Position numbers and translations under genes: made by a program
Source of the DNA: Brachynemurus nebulosus
Lineage: Eukaryota; Arthropoda; Insecta; Neuroptera; Myrmeleontidae
Length of the DNA stretch: 64,000 bases
Assembly: GCA_035578155.1 (NCBI GenBank)
Contig: JAPWDM010000012.1
Span: 17,147,619 to 17,211,618, forward strand
Direction of reading: 5' to 3'
Shown here: positions 36,161 through 48,551 of the stretch, piece by piece
Layout: every line of letters starts with the position of its first letter
How positions within the stretch are numbered: the first letter of the stretch is position 1
The notes under the pieces: generated by a model
The model's input: only the letters and a program-made list of their open reading frames with translations
What the model was told of the DNA's origin: nothing
The model's database searches: none

Positions 36161-36917
36161 CTCTTACCCGGGGCTCCCCCGCGTGGTATTTGAAATTATG
36201 GCTCCATGAAATTATGAAAATATTTTCCCCGGGTAAAAAACAGACTACAACATTCCTTTAACAACATGCCAAGTTCAAATGAAATCAATGATTCTTTTTT
36301 ATACTGTTTTAAATATATATTTTCCCACGGGAATAAGACTTTCCACGGGAGTTGATTTTCCCGGGATAGAAAGTAGTCTGTGTCCTTTCTCATCGTCTCT
36401 GTAAACAATATGCAAAGTTTGAAATCAAACATGCTTTTTTTTAATAGTCAGTTGTTATTTCATTGTTTCGTTTTAAATACATTTTCCTTCGGGAATGAGA
36501 TATTTTATCGGGATAAAAAATAACCTATGTTTATCGCTGTATATCGTCATATTTGTCCATCATCATTTTTTGTTTCATTTAAAAAATATTTTTCCACAGG
36601 AATGAAATTTCCCACGGGAAATTTCCCGGGGCATAGTGTAGTTTGTGTCTTTTCTCATGCCTTCTGTTAGCAATATACAAAGTTTGAAATCACTTATCCG
36701 TTTTTTAATAGTCAGCTGTTGCAATTTAATGCATTTTCTCTCGGGAATGAAATATTTTCCCGAAATAAAAAGTAGCCTATAACCGTTTCTGGCCCGCAAG
36801 CAACGTCTGTGCAAAGTTTCAAGTTGATTGGTTAAGCTGTTGAGGCGTGAAAGCCAGTCAAACAAACAAACAAACTAACTAACTAACTCACTTTCGCATT
36901 TATAATATTAATAAGGA
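36091..36917 (+). repeat. RTE-tail-like dispersed repeat with 5' (TA)n, copy 2
   Basis: A (TA)n tract (36094-36157) leads into AGCTCTTACCCGGGGCTCCC, then three ~190-bp modules with TTCCCGGGATAGAAAGTAG and CAAAGTTTGAAATCA, and the ending CACTTTCGCATTTATAATAT. The gene 3 flank lacks it (around 46965), so it inserted after or independently of the duplication. Confidence 0.6.
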
Positions 36918-38387
36918 TATATAAATTTCCAAATATCATTACTTTTCTTGTGACTAGGTTCATTATGCAGAAAATTTTCTTACCATATCTTACACCAAAA
37001 TTCTTTCAAAATGGGCTAATAAAAATTTAATCATTTCATATAACTATATTCTAAAATCGAATATGTAAATATTTTAACTGGCTAATTCCCAGTGTCACCT
37101 CTAGGTGACAGTGATTTCTGATTTTTTTTACAGACAATATAAAAAGTTTAAAAATAAATGCGTTACGACTAAAATGTTAATACCGAATGGTAGTCATGGT
37201 TTTAATTTGGCCACACTTGAGTTATATTAACGGTCAAATTAATTCTGTTTTTCAAACGATTTACTGTTTTATAGCACGTGAGTGTATCTTGTGGTATTTT
37301 CGCTATTATAAAAATGTTTAAATGGTAAGTACTGTTATTATTATTACTACAAATTATTATTTGTAAATCAAGCTTATAATGAAAGTGATTTTTTGCCGGT
37401 AATTTCATACCGTTTTACTCAGTTCATACTACAAATAACGCCCAGTGTCACCTATAGATGACACTCCATTTAAATAAAAAACTAAAGGGTTTTTTTTCAA
37501 TTATTAATTTTTTATATGTTGACTACCTAAAAATAAAAGCTAGCACAAAATAAGGATATTTTGTCGATAGATTGCGGCTTGGGAATTAACGAGTTAAATA
37601 AATAATAATATTTGACAGTCATGGTTATTGTCAATAATAATGACATTAAAATCAATCAGTGTAATTTTTCACTCATTCATAACGAGGTAAATTATAGGCA
37701 TCCATTCGGTATTATCACATCTTGAATTTTACACAGTTACAAAATAGTATATTACGTGACTGAGATTGTATAAATTGTACATACGAGCGAAAAAGTCACA
37801 TGAAAGTCGGCCAGTGGCGATTGTGTAATTATGCGAGTGTGTAATATGTTTTACAACTGAGTTACATACTATACTTTATCTACGACTAACATGAAATTCA
37901 CAATAAATAATATAAATTCGATACAAATGTACGAATACAATACAGTAAAATTATTATTAAATACGAATGCCAACATTCTGTTATTAGGCCAAAAAAAATG
38001 TAATTTTTAATAAAATATACAATATAAAAACTAATAAAAAAGTGTAGTAAGCTGTAGTTCTTTACATATAAGCTACTTCATATTTTATAAAAAAAAATAA
38101 TAATTCTGAGTCAAACTCAAAAAATGATTCGAGTAAGGTTTTACTGCCAGGAGAAAAATTTGGAATTATCCGTTTCTTGACTGTAGCTCCTAAACTACAT
38201 GGAACTTTAGGAATTTAGAGATATTATTCAATGCGTCTAAGTCTTCTACATAAATTATCTAATCTAACCGAAACTGCCAATTTTATTAGAAATAGCCTGT
38301 ATAGTATTTCTGTTCTACTTATGCGTAATATTACCGCTCCAGTTTGAACAAGGTCTTAGATATATACAGTAATAAATCCAAGATATG
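36918..38387 (+). repeat. duplicated 5' flank of P450 gene 2
   Basis: Continuous homology to 46975-48389 (for example CAATCAGTGTAATTTTTCAC and GAGTAAGGTTTTACTGCC), interrupted only by the TTAA element at 37078-37593 here and a Harbinger MITE in the other copy. No independent gene is seen. Confidence 0.75.
37078..37593. mobile_element. piggyBac-like MITE with TTAA duplication
   Basis: TTAA (37074-37077 and 37594-37597) flanks ends CTGGCTAATTCCCA and …TGGGAATTAACGAG. The gene 3 flank at about 47129-47134 has a single TTAA at the same place, an unoccupied site. The interior has paired CCCAGTGTCACC phrases and no transposase. Confidence 0.8.
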
Positions 38388-38545
38388 TACTTTCCAGCTC
38401 CATATATTACAAAACAAAAACACTCTAAATCAATTTAAAAGTAACGTCCTCACTTAAATTAAATAATTTCTTTATTTAGATGTTATATAAGTACATATTT
38501 GTATGATACAACTATAATTTACATAAAGCTTTTCACTTTTAAACA
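38388..38545 (+). promoter_or_regulatory. 5' regulatory block and TATA of P450 gene 2
   Basis: AAGATATGTACTTTCCAGCT, TAACGTCCTCACTTAAATTA and GATACAACTATAATTTACAT are shared with gene 3. TATATAA lies at about 38484-38490, some 60 nt before the start codon. Confidence 0.5.
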
Positions 38546-40460
38546 ATGCTGCTAAACATATTGTTAATTATTATTTTAATCTTATTATTTGTAATTGTAA
38601 TTACAACTTGGAAATACGATTATTGGCGAAAACGTAATGTACCCTACGTGAAACCCACATTTCCATTCGGGTGTGTCAACAAAACGTTTTTTGGAAGGAC
38701 AACATTACACCAACAATTGAAAAAATACTACAAGTAAAATTTCTTTTATGTCCTAGATGAACGTTACATTAATTTAAACTGTTTTGAAATCGATTGTTTC
38801 AGTGAATATAGTGAATACAGATATTTTGGAATATATATGTTTAGGCATCCATTTCTATTTATACGCGATCCAGAACTAGTAAAATGTGTTTTGATAAAAA
38901 ATTTTCAAAATTTTCGAGACAATATTCATCGTATAAATGGTACTAGTGATCCTTTGGCCGCAAATAATCCATTTATACTGAGAGGTGACAAATGGAAAAT
39001 GGTGCGAAATCAATTGACACCAGCTTTCTCACCGGCTAAAGTAAGAAATTGTCAGTGAATTCGAGAAATTATAGTTACTGAAGTGTTTTTTTTAGATCAA
39101 ATCCATGTTTCCAAATATGGTTGACGTATCCAAAAAATTGGTGAAGTATTTAAAAGACAATCCAAATTTACGAAAAGGAATGTCGGCTAAAGATCTTGGA
39201 TTGTGTTTTACTACTGAAAATGTCGCGTTGTGTGGACTGAATATTGATGCAAGTTCATTTGAAAATGATCCAAAAAATTTGAAAAATATTGCCGGAAATT
39301 TGTTTGAACAAAATGAAAATTTGCGAACATTTCTTTTGTTAATTTTAATGTGGGCTGATCCTCAGCTTAACCACTTTCTTCGTTTGAGGTAAGAAAACCC
39401 ATTTTTACCGGCCTCATAGCTTATCTAGTAGATCTAACAAGATTGATATTAAAAATATAGCCAACTCTTTTACACGGTAAATATGTTTCTTAAGAGACCG
39501 TGCAAAAAAAAAATCGTGTACACTAGTACATGCTAGATATGACCAATTTAGGGATATGTTCTTTAACTTTAAAAAATCGTGTAAGATTTTTGCGATTCGT
39601 GCTAGAACAAAATGTTCGTGTAAAAAAGTGTATTTGCTCTTATTGGTGAACCATCTTATTTCAAAACCGGGTAAAAAACACCGTGTAAGAAAGCTTTGGG
39701 AGGGATAATATCGCTCCATTATTGCAATAGTCGGTTTTTGTTAATATAATTGATATCCTTGTATGACAATTTTAATAAATTTAAATTTTAATTGTTGCAA
39801 GACTAAGATATATCGATATATCCGTACTGTTGAAGTGTCAAATTCAATTTATTTTTATTACAATACTAGGTTATTGCATTTTATCCGAGTATTAAAGCAA
39901 AAAAATTTTTGAAAATTCTACAGATTAGACAACATAACCGAATTTTAAAATTTTAACGTCTTCTAATGATTTAGTTTCTGTAGGTTATTGTGTTTTTTAA
40001 ATAAATGTTTAAGTTTAACTGATTTTTACGTGATGTTGACATTAGTAACAACAAGAAATTCGTTATGTCAAATCAAACAAGGAAAATATGCAATGTAGTA
40101 GATGTATTACAAAATGCATCGTTTTATGATTAGTATAATGTTATTGAATCAATTTTTTAATTAATTATATACTGCCCGGGTGTCCCAGAAAAGTCATAAT
40201 AGGAGAATACCAGCTCTTAAACTTTATCTTTGCCGTCCTGTAAAATTTGTGAAATTGTCGTTATTAAGTTGTTTTTTCATTTTAGGTTTTAATTAGTAAA
40301 TAATTTGTGATAAGTTTGTTAACTTTTTTTTTTAGCGAATTTCCAGAAAGAATTCTGGAAATTCAGCTATTATGGTGTTAGCCATAGTCGAAGTTCAGCC
40401 CGAAAATATGGCAGAAATTTGTTTTGAGGTCCCTAGAGCTCAAAAATAACATTCACTAAA

Positions 40461-40522
<62 letters not shown>

Positions 40523-41221
40523 GTATTTATGTATTTATGTATCAGCACGATAGCGCTTCAGGGAAAACTGCTAGTTTTACGAAATTTGGTGACAACGTTG
40601 GAAGTCCAAAAATCTTGGATGAGTTCTTCAGCCAAAAACGTCGGAGCTCAGGAACATGGTTTTTTGAGCATTTTTTGTGAAAATGAGTTTTTGGCCAAAA
40701 TTTGCTATAATTTAAAGGTTTTTGTCAAATTTTTTTACACCATTGCAAAGACGGGAAAAAATGACATAAAAAAGGTTTTGGAACTATTATTCTAGGTTAG
40801 CTAGTTTTTGAGAAAATAAGAAAAAAAAAGTCAATTTATTTTCTATAATTTTAGTGTGTTTACAACTATGTATGTTGTATGTGTATAATCATATAATGTG
40901 TATGGATGTATATAACTGCAATAGTGAGATATACGTATGTGGATATACATACATACATACTTATATTGGTGAAAATATATTTATATATGGAACCAATTTA
41001 ACGACGTATATAGTACAAAATGTATATATACGTATATCTATGTGTGTGAATGTTTTGTACCTCTAATATACATATTTTTCAAATAAGTACATCACTGTTG
41101 ACAGTTTTAGCGAATGGAATTCAGCTATTACAGCCACTGTCATGACGCGACTTGAGCCCGGGACTATGGCAGAAATTTGTTTTGAGGTCCCTAGAAACCG
41201 AAAAAAATAGTCACTAAAATT

Positions 41222-41298
<77 letters not shown>

Positions 41299-41306
41299 GT
41301 ATATAC

Positions 41307-41354
<48 letters not shown>

Positions 41355-43099
41355 GTGTGTGTCCGCGCGATAATTCTCGAACGAAATGTCTTACGTTTAT
41401 GAAATTTGGTGAAAATATTGGAAGTCCCAAACCGTTGGACGAGTTCGTTAACTAGACACGTCCGATGCCTGGAACATGTCTTTTTTAGCAATTTTCGTGA
41501 AAAAAATTAACTTTTTGCCAAAATTTCCTCTTATTCAAAAATTTTTGTAAAATTTTTTTACACTATTGGAAAGAGGAGAAAAAATCACATAAAAAAGGTC
41601 TTCAAACTATTATGCTATGTCAACTAGTTTCCAAGAAAAACTAACTTTTATAAACGGAAATTCGCTATGTTATGCAGGATGCTGCGACAGGGGTATTTTG
41701 GTATTTTTATGTTGAATAAAATGGTTTTATTTCAATTAATAAACGTTTTCATTTTTAAAATTGGGTTATTTTTACCATCGTAGTAATTCTATTCAAAATA
41801 TTTTTATGCAATAGTCAGTTATCTAAGAAAATTTGAAAATTTCGGCCGACAAAATAAAATAGTTCTTTTAATTTTTATAGCATTATTTAATAGCGTGTTT
41901 AAAGAGTTTTCTGTCAAAATTACATTAAAATAACTCTCAAAAGACAATAAATATATTCTAAAAAACTTTAAACTTGAATATCTCAAAAGTTGATATTTCC
42001 CAGCTTACCGACTATTGCAATAATGGAGCGATATGTGTTTTGATCCGTCTAAAGTACTTTGTTGTGCTATCCATTGTTTGTTCTCCGCTAGAATGGTAAG
42101 CAAGGAGGTTACCAAATTTATCTCAAACTTGGTAAAAGATGTCTTAAATCATAGAAGGCGGAATAACGTCCAAACTAACGATTATCTGGATTATTTGAGG
42201 CAAGTGCAGGAAAAATGTAAAGACATAGGTATGTACTTTTATACTTTGTAAAGGCAAAATCGTATATTCACTATAGAAGTTACATTAAGGTTTTAGTGAT
42301 TTGCACATTATTGCAAATTTTACTACCTTATTCATCGATGGCGTTGACAGCAGTTCATTAATGCTAGCATTTTTGCTGTATGAAGTTGCATCCAGTCCAA
42401 AAGTCTTCAAACAATTACGTCACGAAATTGATACGAAAATAACGGAGGGTCTCACTTACGAGTCTTTGTCGCAACTACCCTATTTAGATAGTTGTTTTAA
42501 TGGTAATGTTAAAATATCTCTTATCGCGCTTACAACTAGAATCAATTAATAAAATTTATCTAATAATAATTGTAGAAGCGCTCAGAAAGAATACTCCCCT
42601 TTTGTTTCAAGCGAAGGAATGTACCGAACCGTTTACGTTACCGCCACCTTATAAAGGCTATCCAGAACTGACAGTTCAAAAGGGAACATACATTTTTATT
42701 CCAAGCTATTTGTTGCATCACGATTCCAAATACTATCCAGATCCTGATTCGTTTATGCCAGAACGATTCTATGACGATCAACGGAATGAGAAACGTGCCG
42801 TTGAAATGTTTTTTCCCTTCGGTGATGGCCCACGGATATGTTTAGGTAAATTGATAAGTTGCATAACACTTTCAACACAAAGGTGCGTAAATGAAATTTT
42901 GTCATATTTGATTTCAGGACGTAATTTTGCTACGGCCCAAATCAAAGCTGCTACGGTTGCGTTGGTTAAAAACTTTGATATAATTGTTAATAGTAAGACG
43001 AAAGAATTGAAAGAGCCCGACAGTGCAACGTTTATAAATATACCGTCTGGAAATATATATCTGGATATCTATGAACGTGGTGAAATTTATACGGAATAA
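38546..43099 (+). CDS. cytochrome P450, CYP6-type (gene 2)
   Basis: An intact gene with exons 38546-38733, 38803-39040, 39096-39388, 42092-42232, 42297-42502, 42576-42845 and 42918-43099, totalling 505 residues. All borders are GT..AG and phases match genes 1 and 3. Landmarks are the anchor MLLNILLIIILILL, YWRKRNVPYVKPTFPFG, W127xxxR131, I-helix DGVDSS, K-helix EALR at 356-359, PERF and haem loop FPFGDGPRICLG with Cys444. The I-helix threonine usual in P450s (DT) is Ser here (VDSS); genes 1 and 3 keep DTS. That could alter proton delivery or simply be tolerated. It is close to gene 3, with which it shares about 2.5 kb of 5' flank. Confidence 0.93.
40340..40830 (+). repeat. (TA)n-core dispersed repeat, copy
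   Basis: TGGCAGAAATTTGTTTTGAG precedes a (TA)n tract (40464-40516), followed by CAGCACGATAGCG. Same layout as 41100-41700. Confidence 0.6.
41100..41700 (+). repeat. (TA)n-core dispersed repeat, fullest copy
   Basis: Left part AGCTATTACAGCCACTGTCA then ATGGCAGAAATTTGTTTTGA, a (TA)n/(TG)n core at 41221-41361, GTGTCCGCGCGATAATTC, and the terminal GCAGGATGCTGCGACAGGGG. The arrangement of flanks around a microsatellite core resembles Helitron-derived mini elements of insects (inference). Confidence 0.6.
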
Positions 43100-43635
43100 T
43101 TATTGTTAAAATATTTTACTACAAATGGTGACCGGAAAGAAGTTAGCACCGAAAGTTAGAAAATCTTTTTGTTTTTTATATGGCTAAAGTGCTCCCAAAT
43201 TGCTCTTTTGGGAACAGTAATTGCTCCACCTGAAAGTTAATTATTTAATTAGTTATTTACGAACAAAAAACTTTTTTCAATTCCGGGACTAAAAGACATG
43301 ATTTAGTCCCTTATAATACGGAGTAAAGTACCACTTTTAGTCCCTTGGGACAAAAAAATTCACTTTTGGTCCCGAGGGACTAAAAAATTATTTTTCTCCC
43401 GCTTTTAAACCAATCAGCAAGCACAATTTACAGAAATTTAACTTTAATTAAATAGCGAGACAAATTCAAGCTTGTAGACAAAGACAAACAGTTATATTGT
43501 ATCTGATTGTATTGTACAATTCGATTGATTTATCCAAAGTATACTTGATGGAATATTATTACATACAATTTGAATGACATTTAAATAATTTTTTTAAATT
43601 TTTATAATTTTAAATTATTCGGGATTGCAAAAAAT
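43100..43635. other. 3' flank of gene 2 with TTTAGTCCC repeats
   Basis: Between 43285 and 43390 the 9-mer TTTAGTCCC or its complement GGGACTAAA occurs several times in both orientations. No gene is seen. Confidence 0.45.
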
Positions 43636-44096
43636 AATACCGTGCGAGTTTTTTGAGAGTTCCAATTTAAATTACAGCTAAACCGTTGATTTAATAGGAA
43701 AATTGTTCAAATAAGAGTTGTAGATATCGACGGGGGCAACTGATTGCTATAGTCAGGAGTTTTGTAGCTCTTAGGGTTTTCGAGCTATGATACAAACTTA
43801 CAAATTTTTAAATGAGATTATATATTAATTTTTCGATAAAACTGATCTAATGCATTAATTAACAACATAAACGAGCAAAAAAAATTTTTTTACCCAAGCT
43901 TAATTTTTATTTTTTCTTTAATTTTCCAGTTAGGCGGTAAAAATATGCATGTGTACTTGAAGCTACTTCAGCCGATAGTGTTCTGGTTGGTTACATTTCT
44001 GTTACATCCAAGAAAAGAACCTTTTCCAGTACCATTTCTATCATACAAATTTGGCTGCAATAAAAATGGCAACTCTCCAAAAACTCACATGGTATA
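43636..44096. mobile_element. MITE with GAGTTTTTTGAGAGTT ends
   Basis: ATACCGTGCGAGTTTTTTGA on the left is mirrored by …CCAAAAACTCACATGGTAT on the right. A shorter relative is at 45305-45476. Non-coding. Confidence 0.6.
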
Positions 44097-44218
44097 TACA
44101 CCACAGAACTAAAGTGTTTTTTTTTTTTCACCCCTCGTGTGATTTGTTGCCCTCGGGCCTGGCAACAAACTTCACACTCGAGATTAAAACTCACACTTTA
44201 GTCCCTTGGTGTATAACA
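44094..44218. mobile_element. 125-bp foldback element
   Basis: TATACACCAC…ACTAAAGTGT is mirrored by ACACTTTAGTCCCTTGGTGTATA, with an inner stem TTGTTGCC/GGCAACAA. Confidence 0.6.
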
Positions 44219-44387
44219 TACTATTTATTTTATTATCAATCAAAATTACTTTATTTTTTAAATAAAATATCTAGTTCAACATCTCTTCTAGTATTTTCAC
44301 AGGTAAAACTATATCATCAATAATATTTAGATTGATAGATAGTCACATGATTTACTTAGTGGCGTAAAGTTACCCCAAACACAGGGC

Positions 44388-44480
44388 AGGGCCAGATTAG
44401 CCAATACGCCACCCTAGGCCATGGCATAAGGGCGGCCAGTTTTTAGGGGCGGAACATTTTGAAAACAGGGCGGCGAAATT
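44388..44480 (+). repeat. fragment related to the 4969-5212 hAT-like element
   Basis: GGGCCAGATTAGCCAATACG and GGGCGGCGAAATTTTT correspond to the ends and G-rich interior of that element. Confidence 0.45.
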
Positions 44481-45181
44481 TTTCTAATAAATAAATGTGT
44501 TTGCAGTTATTAAATAAGATATTCATGTAATGTGAAGTATGCGCAGTCATTACAGTTGAACATTCAGTGTGTCATGTGGTACATGTCTTATGATCCAACA
44601 GACAAAACACCTTTAATTATGGTAGAGTTAATGGACAAATCACCTTGTCATGCTGTACATGTCTTATAAGTGCAAAGGGTTAATTTTTTAGTTACCTCAA
44701 TTTAAAAATCACCAGTGCGCTCAAAGTGCGCTCTATTCAGTACAGAACAATATGTTTTATACTCGGTGATTTAAAAGTTGCTTTTAGACGTGATAAAAAA
44801 ATTGCTAGTGCGCGGCTAGTCTAAAATATCTTTTTTCAGCAATTATTACGTTGTAGAACGGTTGCGATTGCGAGCAGTTTTTACTCGGCCAAACTTAAAG
44901 TCAAACTTATTCGCACTGCCACAACAATCGACCATTATTTGTTGTTTTTTCCCTGTATTTCTAATCCAAAGAATTTACGTGGGTAAATATTAAATAAAAC
45001 AACAGTAACATATTAACGGTAGAACAAATGACAAATTTATTAAAATCTGTTGCACTAAATATATTACATTATTAACAAAATAAAAATGAAATAAATAATG
45101 AAGTTGAATCAAGACGTGCAACTATTGATGAACTTGAGCACTTCCTACTCAGCTCATATTTAAACCCCAATTAATTCAGCA
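44481..45181. other. no gene seen
   Basis: Intergenic sequence with two CATGTCTTAT-containing direct repeats about 70 bp apart and no coding signal. Confidence 0.4.
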
Positions 45182-45237
45182 ACATGTATTCAAAGTAGAT
45201 TAAGATAGGTATGCCGACGCGCAGATCTTGATGGCGA

Positions 45238-45309
<72 letters not shown>

Positions 45310-45620
45310 CTTGAGTTTTTTGAGAGTTGCCATTTTTACTACAGGCAAACCGTTGAGAGTTGCAGATATCGACGGGGACAACCGATTGCTATTGTCAGGA
45401 TCTTTATAGCTCTTAGTTCTCATCAACGGTTTGGCTGTAATAAAAATGGTAACTCTCAAAAAACTCACGCAGTATAAATATAATAATAAATAATTGTAAT
45501 GTCTTTTCCTAAAAATTCAAATATGTGACGTATTATGACGTAGATGGCGAACTGCGCAAAAAAAAACTTATTTTGGACTCAAATGTAGTGTACCTATCTT
45601 AATCTACTTTGCATGTATTA
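45182..45620. mobile_element. inverted-repeat element with (TA)n and nested MITE
   Basis: CATGTATTCAAAGTAGATTA on the left is mirrored by TAATCTACTTTGCATGTAT on the right. Inside are (TA)n (45240-45306) and a copy of the GAGTTTTTTGAGAGTT MITE (45305-45476). Confidence 0.65.
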
Positions 45621-46239
45621 ATAACCCACTCCTGTTTCACCCCACTCCACTGGTAGGACGATGCTATTAACTTAAGCCATCGCCGTACGTCGTAGTGGTG
45701 GCTCGTCAAGCCCTAAGCGTGTGTGTAAAAAATTGTGGATAGCAGTTGTGCCAGTGAGTGCTTCGATACCGTTTAAGTGTGTCAGTCACACAACAACTAT
45801 AGCCGTGTTCAGATCGATTGTTATCAACCAGTTTCAACAATAAGCGAATACATATATAGTAATATGCAGGTACCGAAACACTATCATACATATGCAGTCT
45901 AGTCCCCTCTTTCAACAAACAGAGTGTGACGTTGATACAAACACACGCGTACATCACGCATACATTGATACGAGATTTATGTTGTAACATGTTGTGCGTT
46001 TGGAGTAGGACAGAAATTAGGTCATTTGTGACGTAAGCTATTGTCCACATTGCGAAAGCTAGTATAGAGATACGAAGTTTGTTTCTGAAAATTCTGTGCT
46101 ACTAGTGATGGTAGTAATTCTATTAAAAGACACTAGGTGCCGCTGACAATCATCTAGTGACATTACTAAATGAGTTAGACAAGTGTCGACACATATGTGT
46201 TAAGCATGTTGCCTATCTACAACAACCAATGGTCTGATG
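45621..46239. other. no gene seen
   Basis: Less AT-rich spacer. Several short frames exist but none shows a recognisable domain. Confidence 0.35.
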
Positions 46240-46500
46240 GTCACAGTTGTCAAAAAAGCCGGTAGTTTTTCGGCAATCTATGACTCAATATCTATTAACC
46301 ACATTAAAATCAAAATTTTAGCTTCAGAAAACTTAGTAGATCAGAAGACCTTTAGTCCATTAAATTATGTAAAAAAAATATTTTTAGAAGCTTTAGACGT
46401 AGTCCTTTATAATAAGAATAAGATCTCACACAATAATATATTAACTAAGACTTTAATTTTTGGACCAAAATGACCCACTATTTGACACCCGTCGACTATA
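46240..46500 (+). repeat. dispersed repeat shared with 63410-63660
   Basis: GACCAAAATGACCCACTATT and TTGACACCCGTCGACTA occur in both copies, with TTTTTCGGCAATCTATG-like starts. Function unknown. Confidence 0.6.
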
Positions 46501-46807
46501 TAATATGTGTGTATCACAAGCTAACATTTTAAAGTAAATTTCAAATTCCTATGTTACATGGTTTTTCGAGAAAATCCTCTGTGACAGATGAACAGACGTA
46601 CACGAGAGTGATCTAATAAGGATTTCGTGTTTCTTTTTAAGATACGGAACCTTAATAATAGAAAAAATTTATTAACTTCTTTAACCATCATCTTAAGTCC
46701 AGGATGTATACTTCCAAATAATATTTATATATTATCTTTACGAGGTCACCGCTTTAATTTAAATTCAAAAATCTCGTTATTTCATAAATACATTTTATAA
46801 ATGGATT

Positions 46808-48389
46808 AAGGTCATTTTTATTGACCCTCTCCATAAAAAAAAATTACTGGTGCTAATTGCAAGCACTGTAAATATTGGTATGATTATTGGTGATGATTGC
46901 AAGCACTGTGAATAGTAAGTACCATGATGATTTTCAATGAAAGGGAATTCATATACGCAAGGAAAACATTTTAATTTAAACATTTCTTTACTTTTGACTA
47001 TATTGTGCGCAGAGAACTTCTTTCTATAATAATCTTTCTCACAATACCTTGCACAAAATTCTTTCAAAATGGACTAACAGAAATTTATTCATTTCGTATA
47101 TATTCTAAAATCGAATATGTAAATGTTTTAAATAAATAAAAATATTTGACAGTCATATCATGGTTATTGTCAATAATAATGATATTAAAATCAATCAGTG
47201 TAATTTTTCACTCATTCATAACGAGGTAAATTACGCGCACCCATTCGGTAATATCACATCTTGAATTTTACACAGTTACAAAATAGTATATTACGTGACT
47301 GAGGTTGTATAAATTGTACATACGAGCGAAAAAGTCACACAAAAGCCGGCCAGTGGCGACTGTGTAATTATGCGAGTGTGTAATATGCTTTACAACTGAG
47401 TTACATACTTTACTTTATCTACGACTAACATGAAATTCACAATAAATAATATAAATTTGATACGAAAGTACGAATACCTACAATACAGTAAAATTATTAT
47501 TAAATACTAATGTCAACATTCTGTTATTAGACCAAAAAAATTGTAGTTTTTAATATAATATACAATATAAAAAATAAAATAATAAAAAAGTGTAGTAAGC
47601 TGTCGTTCTTTACACATAAGCCCCTTCATATTCGTAAAAAAAAAATCTGAGTCAGACTCAAAAAGTGATTCGAGTAAGGTTTTACTGCCGGAAAAAAAAT
47701 TTAGAATTGTGTATTTCTTGACTGTAGCTCCTAAACTACGTGAAACTTTAGAAATTTAGAAATATTATTCAACGCGTCTAGGGCTTCTGCATAAATCATT
47801 TAATCTAACCGAAACTGCCAATTTTATTAGAAACATCCTGTATAATGTAGCAGTAATACCATGCTACTGTGTTTTTCTGTTCTACTTAGGCTGGTCGTCC
47901 TTTGGATGCGGAAACGTGCGATATTTAATACGGATGAATACACATGAAAACGGACGAACGATCCAAACAGCTATATACAGCTTCCGTGCGTATAATTGCG
48001 ACGTGCGAACAGATCCAATTTTGTTTAGATTTTGTCGCGCGAAGAAGTTCGTTCCATGAGATTTTTATTTTTATTGAAATGAAACTGAAGGTAAATTACA
48101 ATTATAACTGTGTACCTTTGCATATTACGTGCCATAAATTGTTTTTTACGTATTTTTATAGCATCTATAGCTTGAGAAAAAGAAAATTAAAAAGAAAAAT
48201 ACTGACGAACATTGGGCTAGTGGACGGACAGTAGACATATCATTTCGGACGAACGACAAACGTGCGTATTCGTCCGTATTAAATATCGCACGTTTCCGCA
48301 TCCAAAGGACGACTAGCCTTATGCGTAATATAACTTACCGCTCCAGTTTGAACAAGGTTTTACATACAGTTACAATTAACAAATCCAAG
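46808..48389 (+). repeat. duplicated 5' flank of P450 gene 3
   Basis: Homologous to 35960-36090 plus 36918-38387. It lacks the RTE-like and TTAA insertions of that copy and instead holds the Harbinger MITE. Confidence 0.75.
47889..48318. mobile_element. 430-bp PIF/Harbinger MITE
   Basis: GGCTGGTCGTCCTTTGGATG and its near-exact inverse are flanked by TTA on both sides (47886-47888, 48319-48321). The gene 2 flank reads CTACTTATGCG at the same place (about 38315), a single TTA. A 3-bp TWA duplication and GG-starting ends are the known Harbinger signature. No transposase is present. Confidence 0.85.
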
Positions 48390-48551
48390 ATGTGTACTTT
48401 CCAGCTCGGTATATAAAAAACAACTACACTCTAAATAAATTTAAAAGTGACGTCATCACTTAAATTAAGTAAGTTCATTATTTACATGTTATATAAACAC
48501 ATATTTGTATGATACAACTATAATTTACATAAAGCCTTTCACATTTAAACA
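48390..48551 (+). promoter_or_regulatory. 5' regulatory block and TATA of P450 gene 3
   Basis: Nearly the same block as before gene 2, with TATATAA at about 48489-48495 and GATACAACTATAATTTACAT, then AAACAATG. Confidence 0.5.

Larger units (their letters stand above)
39705..42035. mobile_element. 2.3-kb inverted-repeat insertion in intron 3 of gene 2
   Basis: ATATCGCTCCATTATTGCAA then TAGTCGGT at the left is mirrored exactly at 42007-42034. Intron 3 of gene 3 lacks it. The interior holds two copies of the (TA)n-core repeat and no transposase. Confidence 0.65.

Noticed and set aside
47944..48234. 96-codon frame in the Harbinger MITE
   Set aside because: It has no transposase motifs, and its start overlaps the inverted repeat.
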